Source: Gemmatimonas sp. (GTDB taxonomy: Bacteria; Gemmatimonadota; Gemmatimonadetes; Gemmatimonadales; Gemmatimonadaceae). From it: a stretch of DNA of 35,039 nt. Below the pieces are notes generated by a model. That model worked only from the letters and a program-made list of their open reading frames with translations, ran no database searches and was not told where the DNA came from. A program made the position numbers and the translations under genes. This document shows positions 17,823-25,134 of this stretch, piece after piece. The DNA is taken from NCBI GenBank assembly GCA_013822425.1, contig PNKL01000025.1, positions 1-35,039 on the forward strand, written 5' to 3'. The stretch's first letter is position 1; every line of letters begins with the position of its first letter.

Positions 17823-19595
17823 ATGAGTTCCCCCATTCCCACGCCATCGCAGAAGCCGTCGAGCGGCATTCCGCCACACCTCGACCGCTGGGAGCTTCCG
17901 CCCGGCTGGCGTTGGGGCGACGACGGGGTGTTCACGCCGCACCGGCACGCGATGCAGGTGATTGACGCGTTCGGGCGTCCGCTCGCGCTGGTAACGGCGC
18001 CCGACCCGGCGCATGAGTCGTGGCTGTTCGCGGAGGCCCGGCACCTGGCACACCGGAACCACCCGAACATCCCGACGACGTACCACTATTGGCGGCGGTA
18101 TCGCGAGAGCCGGCGCGGGCCCGGCTACCTGCGGCGCTGGGTGGCGGGCGAGACGGTCGGCGCGCGGTTGCGGCGCATCGGCACGGAGACCGTGCCATAC
18201 GTGCTGCGCGTGCTACGCGCCGCGGGTTCGGCACTCGCGTACCTCCACGATACGGGCACCACGCATGGCGCGGTGTCGCCCGACAACATCTACACGACGC
18301 CGGCGGGGCGGCTGTACCTGCTGGGCTGGCAGTGGGCGGTGCCGCGCGAAGAAATCCCCGCCAGCGTGCGTCCCGACGGCCAGTGGGTGCCGATGCCGCC
18401 CGAGCTTGTCTCAGGCCCCTGGTGCCCGACGCCGGCGAGCGACCAGTGGCAGCTGGGGGCCGTCTGCTTCGCCATTCTCACCGGCGAACTGCCGCCGCTC
18501 GTGGACCTGCCACCCCTGCGCTGGGTGCGGCCGGAGTGCCCGGCGAGCGTGGCCGACTTGATTGACCGCGCGCTCGCGCCTGAACCTGGCGACCGGTTCT
18601 TCAACCTGCCGGCGATGCTGCGGCAGATCGAGCGCATCTCCGGCACGGGAACGCCGCTCGTGGTGGGCGTGGACCAGTCGTCGGGCGAGTACCGCGCCGT
18701 CTCGGAGGAGGATCGCCTGCGCTGGGCCACCGGCGACGACTATGAAGTGCTGGCGTCGCTTGGCGCCGGGCAGTTCGGTTCCGTGTGGCGCGTGCGCGAC
18801 CTGTCGCTTGAGCGCGAGGTGGCGCTCAAGATGCTTCACCCAGCGTTCGCCCGGAATGAAGACGCGGTCGCGCGCTTTCGTCGAGAGGCGCGGCTCGCCG
18901 CGCAGCTCAAGCATCCGGCGATCGTCCCCATTTTCTCGTGGGACTCCAAGGGGGACGTCTCCTGGTACACGATGGAAGTCCAGGAAGAGGGCTCGGTGGC
19001 CGACCTCGTGGCGCGTCAAGGGCCGCGGACGCTCGCCGAGATCGCGCCGCAGGTGGACTCGGTGCTCGACGGGCTCAGCCTGGCGCACGCGAACGGGATC
19101 ATCCACCGCGACATCAAGCCGGAGAACATCCTCATTGACCGCTACCGGCGGTGGCGGCTGTCGGACTTCGGCATCGCGAACGCGCTCGGTGACGACAAGG
19201 CCAGTGCGTCCGGCACGCCCGCCTTCGCGGCCCCCGAGCAGCTGCTGGGCGAGAAGCAGGGGGTGGGCGCCGACCTGTTCGCGGTGGCCGGCATCGTGAT
19301 CTTCGCGCTGACCGGCGCGTTGCCGTTCGGCGGCGGCGACGCGCGCACCATCCTTGCGCAGCAGCTTGCGGGGCGGATTGACCTCAGTCAATTCCCGCCC
19401 GAACTCGGTGACTGGCTGCACCGCGCGCTCGAGCCCGAGCCCGACCGCCGCTTCCTCGATGCGGCGTCCATGCGTCGCGAGTGGCGCGACCTCACGCGCG
19501 ACCTCACGCGCGAGCTCGCGCGGCAGGAACGGCGCGCGACGCGCTGGGCGCGTTGGTGGCGGTCCATCCGCCGCTTCTTCACCAGGCCGCGGTAG
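17823..19595 (+). CDS. Tandem pseudokinase plus Ser/Thr protein kinase
   Basis: Cytoplasmic protein of 590 residues with two kinase-fold domains. The C-terminal one (about 305-560) is complete: glycine loop GAGQFGSV (314-321), K336 in VALKML, HRDIKPEN (D430), DFG (D448), and FAAPEQ. The N-terminal one (about 40-270) keeps the outline of a kinase but HRD is HGA (H148, G149, A150), DFG is replaced by LGW (167-169), and no VAIK lysine is evident; residues still aligned are SPDNI, PPEL and the late-lobe segment ending in DRF. It is therefore a predicted pseudokinase regulating the active domain. The C-terminus is a basic, Trp/Arg-rich tail (ARWWRSIRRFFTRPR) that may bind membrane. The gene starts 15 nt after the histidine kinase, implying co-expression and possibly a shared pathway. 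Confidence 0.9.
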   Translation: MSSPIPTPSQKPSSGIPPHLDRWELPPGWRWGDDGVFTPHRHAMQVIDAFGRPLALVTAPDPAHESWLFAEARHLAHRNHPNIPTTYHYWRRYRESRRGPGYLRRWVAGETVGARLRRIGTETVPYVLRVLRAAGSALAYLHDTGTTHGAVSPDNIYTTPAGRLYLLGWQWAVPREEIPASVRPDGQWVPMPPELVSGPWCPTPASDQWQLGAVCFAILTGELPPLVDLPPLRWVRPECPASVADLIDRALAPEPGDRFFNLPAMLRQIERISGTGTPLVVGVDQSSGEYRAVSEEDRLRWATGDDYEVLASLGAGQFGSVWRVRDLSLEREVALKMLHPAFARNEDAVARFRREARLAAQLKHPAIVPIFSWDSKGDVSWYTMEVQEEGSVADLVARQGPRTLAEIAPQVDSVLDGLSLAHANGIIHRDIKPENILIDRYRRWRLSDFGIANALGDDKASASGTPAFAAPEQLLGEKQGVGADLFAVAGIVIFALTGALPFGGGDARTILAQQLAGRIDLSQFPPELGDWLHRALEPEPDRRFLDAASMRREWRDLTRDLTRELARQERRATRWARWWRSIRRFFTRPR

Positions 19596-19623
19596 CGACG
19601 GCGCACGGCTGCGGCGGTGGCCG

Positions 19624-20994
19624 CTACGGCGTGCCGCGCACGGTCTTGACGTTCACGAACGAGCGGAGTCCCTCACGCGCGAGTTCGCGTCCCACCCCGC
19701 TCATCTTCACGCCGCCGAACGGAAAGCGTGGATCGCTGGCCACCATCGCATTGATGAAGACGGAGCCGGCCTCGATGCCGTCGGCGAAGCGCCGGGCCTC
19801 CGCGGGGTCGCGCGTCCACACCGAGGCGCCGAGCCCAAAGGTCGTGTCATTGGCGAGCGCGAGCGCCTCATCGGCGCTGGCCACGCGGAAGAGTGGGGCG
19901 ACCGGCCCAAAGACCTCCTCGCGCGCCGCCGCCGAGTCGCGCGGCACGTACGCGAGCACCGTGGGCAGGTAGACGTTGCCCGGGCCGGGAGGAACGATAC
20001 CACCGCAGAGGACACGCGCGCCGGCGGCGACGGTGCGGCGCACCTGGTCGTCCACTTCGCTCCTGATGGATGCGGTGGCGAGCGGGCCGATGTCGGTGCC
20101 GTCGAGCAGCGGGTCGCCAATGACCAGCGCGCGCATCGCCGCGGTGAAGCGTGCCGCGAACGCGTCGTAAACCGCCTCGTGGACGATGAAGCGCTTGGCC
20201 GCGATGCACGACTGGCCGTTGTTGATGCAGCGTGCGCGCACGGCGGTGGCGGCCGCGGCGTCCACGTCGGCGGAGGCGAGCACGACGAAGGGGTCGCTGC
20301 CGCCGAGTTCGAGCACGCATGGCTTGACCGCACGACCGGCGCGCGCGCCGACGTCGCGGCCCGCCGCCTCGGAGCCGGTGAGCGTCACCGCGGCGATGCG
20401 CGGATCCTCGATGAGCGCCCCCGCACGCGACCCGGAGATGAACAGCGTGGTGAAGGTGCCGTCGCCGGCGCCCGCTGCGATGAAGAGCCGCTCGATGGCC
20501 AGGGCGCACTGCGGCACGTTGGACGCATGCTTGAGCAGCACGACATTGCCGGCCGCGAGCGCGGGGGCGGCAGCGCGAATCGCCTGCCAGTACGGGAAGT
20601 TCCACGGCATGATGGCCAGCAGCACGCCGAGCGGGTGGAAATGCACCGCGCCTTCGTCAAGACCGCCGCGCACGACGCGTTCCGGCGCCAGCAGCGCCGC
20701 GGCTTCGTCGGCGCAGTACCGGAAGAGGAGCGCGCACTTGGCGACTTCCTGCCGCGCCGCGGCCACCGGCTTGCCCATCTCGAGCGTCGCGAGCCGCGCC
20801 AGCGTCTCGCGCTCCTCGTCGAGCAGGTCCGCCATCCGTCGCAGCATGGCAGTGCGGGTGTCGAGCGGCGTGGCGCGCCATCGCCGGGACGCCGCTGCGG
20901 CGCGTGCGAGGAGGCGTTCGACGTCGGCTTCGGAATGGTCGGCGATCACGGCGAGGACGTCGCCCGTGGCGGGATTGACGCTGGACTGTGGCAT
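19624..20994 (-). CDS. NAD(P)-dependent aldehyde dehydrogenase, succinate-semialdehyde dehydrogenase-like
   Basis: Oxidises an aldehyde to the acid with NAD(P); 456 residues from ATG 20994, which begins MPQSSVNPATGDVLAVI, the normal start for this group. Longer reading (ATG 21009 or 21093) runs into a tandem repeat. Catalytic residues are visible: N132 in PWNFPYW, cofactor lysine K155, general base E229 in LELGGSDP, and nucleophile C263 in NNGQSC. Other motifs are VTLTGSEAAGR and EEVFGPVAPLF. Features such as LEMGKPVAAARQEV and FRYCADEAAALL resemble the Sad/YneI type of succinate-semialdehyde dehydrogenase. The gene stands alone, convergent with the kinase gene (28 nt between stops) and divergent from the SET gene. 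The true substrate cannot be fixed from sequence. Confidence 0.93.
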   Translation of the reverse strand: MPQSSVNPATGDVLAVIADHSEADVERLLARAAAASRRWRATPLDTRTAMLRRMADLLDEERETLARLATLEMGKPVAAARQEVAKCALLFRYCADEAAALLAPERVVRGGLDEGAVHFHPLGVLLAIMPWNFPYWQAIRAAAPALAAGNVVLLKHASNVPQCALAIERLFIAAGAGDGTFTTLFISGSRAGALIEDPRIAAVTLTGSEAAGRDVGARAGRAVKPCVLELGGSDPFVVLASADVDAAAATAVRARCINNGQSCIAAKRFIVHEAVYDAFAARFTAAMRALVIGDPLLDGTDIGPLATASIRSEVDDQVRRTVAAGARVLCGGIVPPGPGNVYLPTVLAYVPRDSAAAREEVFGPVAPLFRVASADEALALANDTTFGLGASVWTRDPAEARRFADGIEAGSVFINAMVASDPRFPFGGVKMSGVGRELAREGLRSFVNVKTVRGTP

Positions 20995-21031
20995 GAACGC
21001 ACGATGCATCAGGCGCTCGGGCGCCGCCAGT

Positions 21032-21070
21032 CTGCGTGTGCCGTCTGCGTGTGCCGCCTGCGTGTGCCGC
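21032..21070. repeat. Three tandem copies of a 13-bp unit between the ALDH and SET genes
   Basis: CTGCGTGTGCCGT at 21032-21044 is followed by two copies of CTGCGTGTGCCGC (21045-21057, 21058-21070). The array lies in the divergent intergenic region of the aldehyde dehydrogenase and SET genes, 38 nt upstream of the chosen ALDH start. It could be a regulator-binding array or replication slippage. The unit shares only its 13-nt length with the elements at 3773 and 9115. Confidence 0.8.
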
Positions 21071-21139
21071 CGTGTCGCGTGGCAGTTCGTCACTCCATGC
21101 CGCTCATGTAGCTTTCACGGACACCTCTCTCCCATCCGC

Positions 21140-21667
21140 ATGCCGCCACGCTCCGCCCCCACCACACCCGCGTTCAAGGTCCGGCGCTCCGCCGTTGCCG
21201 GGCGCGGCGCCTTCGCGATCCGCGACATCCGCAAGGGTGAACGACTCATCGAGTACCTGGGCGAGCGCATTTCGCACGCCGAGGCCGATGCCCGGTACAG
21301 CGACGCGGCGATGGCGTCGCACCACACCTTCCTGTTCGCCGTGTCACGCCAGACGGTGATCGACGCCCTCGTGGGCGGCAACGACGCGCGCTTCATCAAC
21401 CACTCGTGCGCGCCCAACTGCGAGGCGGTCATCGAGGGAAGCCGCGTTTTCATCTACGCGCGCAAGCGGATCGCAAAGGGCAAAGAACTGTTCTACGACT
21501 ACGGCTACGCGCGCGACGGCACCGAAACGCCGGAGGACGAGCGGCGCTATGCCTGCCGCTGCGGCGCGCCGCGATGCCGCGGCACGATCCTCGCGCCGCA
21601 ACGGCCGCCGCGACCCAAGCCACACCACGTGGTGGCGCGGCACACGGACAAGCGGAAGACCGACTGA
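21140..21667 (+). CDS. SET-domain protein with post-SET motif (lysine methyltransferase-like)
   Basis: Predicted S-adenosylmethionine-dependent lysine methyltransferase of 175 residues, nearly all SET domain. Motifs in order are the cofactor-binding GRGAFA (21-26), RFINHSCAPNC (84-94), catalytic-site YDYG (119-122, in ELFYDYGYA), and a post-SET zinc motif CRCGAPRCRG with C139, C141 and C146; C94 is the likely fourth zinc ligand. The C-terminal 20 residues are rich in Pro, Arg, Lys and His, like a nucleic-acid-binding tail. The start ATG has no clear Shine-Dalgarno. In-frame sequence upstream is antisense to the aldehyde dehydrogenase and not coding. The fold is secure; the target (a ribosomal protein, a DNA-binding protein or another substrate) is unknown. 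Confidence 0.9.
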   Translation: MPPRSAPTTPAFKVRRSAVAGRGAFAIRDIRKGERLIEYLGERISHAEADARYSDAAMASHHTFLFAVSRQTVIDALVGGNDARFINHSCAPNCEAVIEGSRVFIYARKRIAKGKELFYDYGYARDGTETPEDERRYACRCGAPRCRGTILAPQRPPRPKPHHVVARHTDKRKTD

Positions 21668-21803
21668 CGGGGCACGGAGGAGGCGACGTCACCTCCCCCG
21701 TGGGTCGAGCGACGCGTGCGGCGCCTACGCGACCGGCAGCGTTTCGTCGAGCCGGCTGATGTCCAGCGACATCACGCCGTCCGCGCCGGGCGGGTTGAAG
21801 ATA

Positions 21804-21832
21804 TTGTTGAATTTGTCAAAGCCAGCTATCTC
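21804..21832 (+). promoter_or_regulatory. Possible sigma-70-like promoter for the PLP enzyme gene
   Basis: TTGTTG (21804-21809), a 17-nt spacer, and TATCTC (21827-21832) lie in an unusually AT-rich patch 18 nt upstream of the ATG at 21850. Spacing is ideal but the -10 match is only moderate. Confidence 0.35.
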
Positions 21833-21849
21833 TTTCGCCGGCAGGACCG

Positions 21850-22959
21850 ATGACCCTCGACCAGCTTGAAACGCCCGTCCCGCTCGTCGACCTCGACGTG
21901 ATGGCGGACAATCTCGACTCGATGCAGGCCTATGCGGACGCCCACGGCCTCGCGCTGCGCCCGCACAGCAAGACGCACAAGTCGGTGTACGTGGGACGTG
22001 AGCAGGTGCGGCGCGGCGCCGCCGGGCTCTCGTGCGCCACACCGCACGAGGCGACCGTGATGCAGCAGGCGTCTGATGACCTGCTGGTCGCATACCCGGT
22101 GATCGGCCACGCCAAGCTCGACCGGCTGTTCACGGTGCGCGACGACGTGGCGTTGCGTGTGCAACTCGACTCCGCCGAAGCCATTGACCAGCTCGCGGCG
22201 GCGGCGGTGCGGCACGACCGGGCGGTGGCGGTGACCGTGGAGTTCGACGCGGGCATGCACCGCGTCGGCGTGCCCTCGCTCGACGACGCCATCACGCTGG
22301 CCAGGCATGTGCACGCCAACCCGCCGCTCGAGTTCTCGGGAATTGCGTTCTACCCCGGGCACATCCGCGAACCCGTCACGGCGCAGGACGCCGCGCTGGC
22401 GCGGCTGCGATACCGCGTGACGGAGGCGATCGAGGCGTTCACGGAAGCCGGATTGCCGCCCGCCATCGTGAGCGGCGGCTCCACGCCCACCATGTGGCGA
22501 TCACACGAAATCACGGGCCTCACCGAGATTCGTCCGGGGACGTACGTCTACAATGATCGCACGACCGCCGAGATCGGTGCCTGCCGCTGGGAGGACTGCG
22601 CGTTCACGGTGCTCGCCACCGTCGTGAGCACGAGCGTGCCAGGGCAGGCCGTCATTGACGCGGGCGCCAAGGCGCTGGGGCGCGAGCCGATCCGTGGTGC
22701 GGCCGGGGAGGGGTGGGGGGCGCTGCTCGACCGTCCCGAGGTTGTGGTGTCGCGGATGAGCGAGGAGCACGGCATCCTCGACCTGTCGGGCTCCATCTGG
22801 CGTCCGCGCGTGGGCGAACTGGTGCGCGTCGTGCCCAACCATGTCTGCATCGTGACGCACCTGAACGACGTGATCTTCGGCGTGCGCGGCGATGAGGTGG
22901 TCACCTCGTGGCCGGTGGACGCGCGGGGAAGGGGGTACGGGTCGCTCATCGGAGTGTAG
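21850..22959 (+). CDS. DSD1 / D-threonine aldolase-like PLP enzyme (fold type III)
   Basis: Pyridoxal-phosphate enzyme of the alanine-racemase fold, 369 residues, in the family of D-serine dehydratase (DSD1) and D-threonine aldolase. RPHSKTHK (37-44) is the family's PLP-lysine motif, with K41 the likely Schiff-base lysine. FYPGH and SGGSTPT form part of the cofactor-phosphate pocket. PNHVC near the C-terminus gives H331 and C333, matching the zinc ligands of the family. It probably breaks down a D-amino acid (D-serine, D-threonine or a D-3-hydroxy acid). A promoter-like sequence lies just upstream. The gene converges with the symporter genes across a large inverted repeat. Which reaction it performs cannot be decided from sequence. 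Confidence 0.9.
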   Translation: MTLDQLETPVPLVDLDVMADNLDSMQAYADAHGLALRPHSKTHKSVYVGREQVRRGAAGLSCATPHEATVMQQASDDLLVAYPVIGHAKLDRLFTVRDDVALRVQLDSAEAIDQLAAAAVRHDRAVAVTVEFDAGMHRVGVPSLDDAITLARHVHANPPLEFSGIAFYPGHIREPVTAQDAALARLRYRVTEAIEAFTEAGLPPAIVSGGSTPTMWRSHEITGLTEIRPGTYVYNDRTTAEIGACRWEDCAFTVLATVVSTSVPGQAVIDAGAKALGREPIRGAAGEGWGALLDRPEVVVSRMSEEHGILDLSGSIWRPRVGELVRVVPNHVCIVTHLNDVIFGVRGDEVVTSWPVDARGRGYGSLIGV

Positions 22960-22978
22960 TGTTTGTGCGCTGACCTCT

Positions 22979-23140
22979 TACACCACGGAGCGCACGGAGA
23001 ACCGCTGGAGGGCCACGGAGGACTGCCACTGCTGGGGTAACGACTTCGCGCCACGCTGATACCCGCGTGGCGCGTGCTGTTCCTCCAAGAAGTTGCAGTA
23101 CTCCGTGGCCCTCATTCTTCCTCCGTGTCCTCCGTGGTGA
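22979..23140. repeat. CACGGAG-type inverted repeat between convergent genes
   Basis: Left arm about 22981-23030 and right arm about 23091-23139 are imperfect inverted repeats built around CCACGGAG/CTCCGTGG, with shared blocks CACCACGGAG, ACGGAG and GAGGGCCACGGAG. At the apex is a nested perfect 10-bp hairpin, CGCGCCACGC (23047-23056) with GCGTGGCGCG (23065-23074). It fills the gap between the stop of the PLP enzyme (22959) and that of the symporter (23160), so it may act as a bidirectional terminator or be a dispersed intergenic repeat. It contains no gene. Confidence 0.8.
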
Positions 23141-23159
23141 AAAGGACTGGATCACGCAC

Positions 23160-24779
23160 TTAATGCGCCCGCGATCCCGACGTCATCGCCGAGACCATCT
23201 CGTCGAACCCGTGCGACGCGCGATCGTCGCGCGTGAGGAGCGACACGACGATCCCGATGAAGAACGAGCCGGGAATCGTCACGAGCGCCGGGTTCTTCAG
23301 CGGGAACCACGCGGCGTCGTGGTGCAGCATCTCCACCTGGATCACGGGTGAACACGCGATCAATCCGACGGTGGCGAAGGTGCCGAACACCATGGATGCC
23401 ACCGCGCCCCACGTGGTACAGCGGCGCCAGAAGATGGACAACACGAGCGCCGGGAAGTTGGCGCTGGCGGCGATCGCGAAGGCGAGCGACACCATAAAGG
23501 CCACGTTCTGTCCCTTGAAGGCGATGCCGAAGGTCACCGCCAGCACGCCCGCGATGACGGTGGCGACGCGCGCCACTTTCATCTCCTCGGCCGGACGCAC
23601 CTCCCCCTTGCGCACGAGGCTCGTCCAGAGGTCGTGCGACAACGCCGACGCGCCGGACAGCGTGAGCCCGGCCACCACGGCGAGAATCGTCGCGAAGGCC
23701 ACTGCGGCGATGAAGCCGAGGAACGGCGTGCCGCCGAGGAACTCGGCGAGCAGCAGCGCGGCCATGTTGCCGCCCTTGTCGAACTGCGTGATGACGTCGG
23801 GCCCGACGAGCACCATCGCGCCGAAACCCAGGATGAAGGTCAGCAGGTAGAAGGCCCCGATGAGCCCCGTGGCGTAGAAAACCGACGTCCGCGCCGCACG
23901 CGCGTCGGGCACCGTGTAGAAGCGCATGAGGATGTGCGGCAGCCCGGCCGTGCCGAACATCAGCGCGAGGCCGAGGGAGATCGTGTCGAGCGGGTTGGTG
24001 ACCAGCTTGCCCGGGGCGAGCACGCCGCTACCGTACTTCTCGGCCGCCGCGGCGAAGAGCGCCGCCGGACTGCCGTGGAAATGCGCCATCACCATCGTCG
24101 CGAGCAGGAAGGCGCCCCCCAGCAGCAGCACCGCCTTCACGATCTGCACCCACGTCGTGGCGAGCATGCCGCCGAACAGCACGTACGCCATCATCGCCGC
24201 GCCCACGATGATGACGGCGTTCTCGTACGACAGGCCGAACATCAGCTTGATGAGCGAGCCGGCTCCCACCATCTGCGCGATGAGGTAGAACAGCACCGTG
24301 GTCAGCGTGCCGACGGCCGCCGCCATGCGCACCGGCGTGTGCTGCAGGCGGGTGGCCACGACGTCGGCAAAGGTGTACTTGCCCAGGTTGCGCAACGGCT
24401 CGGCGATGAGGAAGAGCACCACCGGCCAGCCGACGAGCCAGCCCGTGGAGTAGATGAGCCCGTCGAAGCCCGCCGTGGAGACGAGCCCCGCGATGCCCAG
24501 AAACGACGCGGCGCTCATGTAGTCGCCGGCGAGTGCGAAGCCGTTCTGGCCGGCGCTCACCGTGCGGCCGGCCGCATAGAAGTGCTCAGCGGTGCGCGTC
24601 CGCCGTGCCGCCCAGTAGGTGATGCCGAGCGTGATGGCGATGAAGGCGAAGAAGAACGACATCGACACGACGTTCGACTTGCCGATGGCGCTGGCGGGAA
24701 CGGAAGCCGCCGGTGCGGCGGCCTGCACGGCCGCCGCTTGGGCCCACGCCAGAGCCGGCACTGGCAGTGCGGCGGTCAC
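23160..24779 (-). CDS. actP: Sodium:solute symporter, ActP-like (acetate/monocarboxylate permease)
   Basis: Inner-membrane cation/monocarboxylate symporter of the SSS family; 539 residues with about 13 hydrophobic helices. The N-terminus is an Ala-rich signal-like segment, as in ActP proteins. Characteristic blocks are AGRTVSAGQNGFALAGDYMSAASFLGI (about 70-96), GTAGLPHILMRFYTVPDARAARTS in the middle, and GLTLSGASALSHDLW later. The start is GTG overlapping the stop of the DUF485 gene (GTGA), with GAGGG a few nt upstream. The pairing with a DUF485 protein is the standard yjcH-actP layout and supports acetate or short-chain acid uptake. The symbol reflects family and context; the exact substrate is inferred. 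Confidence 0.9.
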   Translation of the reverse strand: MTAALPVPALAWAQAAAVQAAAPAASVPASAIGKSNVVSMSFFFAFIAITLGITYWAARRTRTAEHFYAAGRTVSAGQNGFALAGDYMSAASFLGIAGLVSTAGFDGLIYSTGWLVGWPVVLFLIAEPLRNLGKYTFADVVATRLQHTPVRMAAAVGTLTTVLFYLIAQMVGAGSLIKLMFGLSYENAVIIVGAAMMAYVLFGGMLATTWVQIVKAVLLLGGAFLLATMVMAHFHGSPAALFAAAAEKYGSGVLAPGKLVTNPLDTISLGLALMFGTAGLPHILMRFYTVPDARAARTSVFYATGLIGAFYLLTFILGFGAMVLVGPDVITQFDKGGNMAALLLAEFLGGTPFLGFIAAVAFATILAVVAGLTLSGASALSHDLWTSLVRKGEVRPAEEMKVARVATVIAGVLAVTFGIAFKGQNVAFMVSLAFAIAASANFPALVLSIFWRRCTTWGAVASMVFGTFATVGLIACSPVIQVEMLHHDAAWFPLKNPALVTIPGSFFIGIVVSLLTRDDRASHGFDEMVSAMTSGSRAH

Positions 24780-25045
24780 TTGCCGCCCTCGGCCTTCAGC
24801 CGCGTGATCTCGCTGTCAAAGTGCGTGTTGGCCCAGCGCACGTAGATCCACGTGGTGACCCACGCCGCGACGATGACGAGCGCGCCAAGCAGGATGCCGA
24901 TGCTCAGTCCCGGCACGAGCAGCCGGCCCATGAGGGGCTTGGCGTACGCGACGAGCAGGATGAAGCCGAAATAGACCGCGGCCACCACGGCGGTGAGGGC
25001 AATGGCGATGCGCCACCGCCGGTGGTGAAGGGCGTGATAACTCAC
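24776..25045 (-). CDS. DUF485 membrane protein (YjcH-like)
   Basis: Small inner-membrane protein of 89 residues with two hydrophobic helices (about 12-33 and 44-66) separated by a short loop, then a charged tail ending KAEGGK. GLSIGILLGALVIVAAWVTTW in helix 2 is typical of DUF485, found beside ActP-type symporters, where it may assist assembly or activity. GTG 25045 is chosen because AGGAG lies 6 nt upstream; the frame extends 15 more codons to GTG 25090, but those residues overlap a hairpin and are unlike the family N-terminus. It overlaps actP by 4 nt and is translationally coupled to it. Confidence 0.85.
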   Translation of the reverse strand: MSYHALHHRRWRIAIALTAVVAAVYFGFILLVAYAKPLMGRLLVPGLSIGILLGALVIVAAWVTTWIYVRWANTHFDSEITRLKAEGGK

Positions 25046-25068
25046 AGGGGGCTCCTCGGTTGTGGCGA

Positions 25069-25093
25069 CGGGTGACCAACGTCCGGTCACCCG
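25069..25093. other. 9-bp hairpin upstream of the DUF485-actP pair
   Basis: CGGGTGACC (25069-25077) pairs with GGTCACCCG (25085-25093) around a 7-nt loop. It lies between the stop of the first Vps10-like gene and the Shine-Dalgarno of DUF485, all on the minus strand. No T run follows it in that direction. It may terminate or trim the upstream transcript, or serve as a palindromic operator. Confidence 0.45.
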
Positions 25094-25105
25094 CCGCGCG
25101 CGCTT

Positions 25106-25125
25106 CCGTCTCCCGTCTCCCGTCT
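25106..25125. repeat. Three 7-nt repeats after the first Vps10-like gene
   Basis: CCGTCT recurs with 7-nt spacing (25106, 25113, 25120), i.e. AGACGGG units on the minus strand, 10 nt past the stop codon of the Vps10-like gene. The unit resembles the GGTAGAC unit at 6454-6480, but no opposing arm is present here. Confidence 0.6.
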
Positions 25126-25134
25126 GCCGATTGC

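Noticed and set aside
15537-18086. Minus-strand open frame of 849 codons
   Set aside because: Antisense to the histidine kinase, whose motifs are complete; the translation is Arg/His-rich and carries no motif.
23067-23351. Open frame with FFLRVLRGEKD in the CACGGAG repeat
   Set aside because: Translation of an intergenic repeat arm running into antisense of the symporter; no start signal or family.
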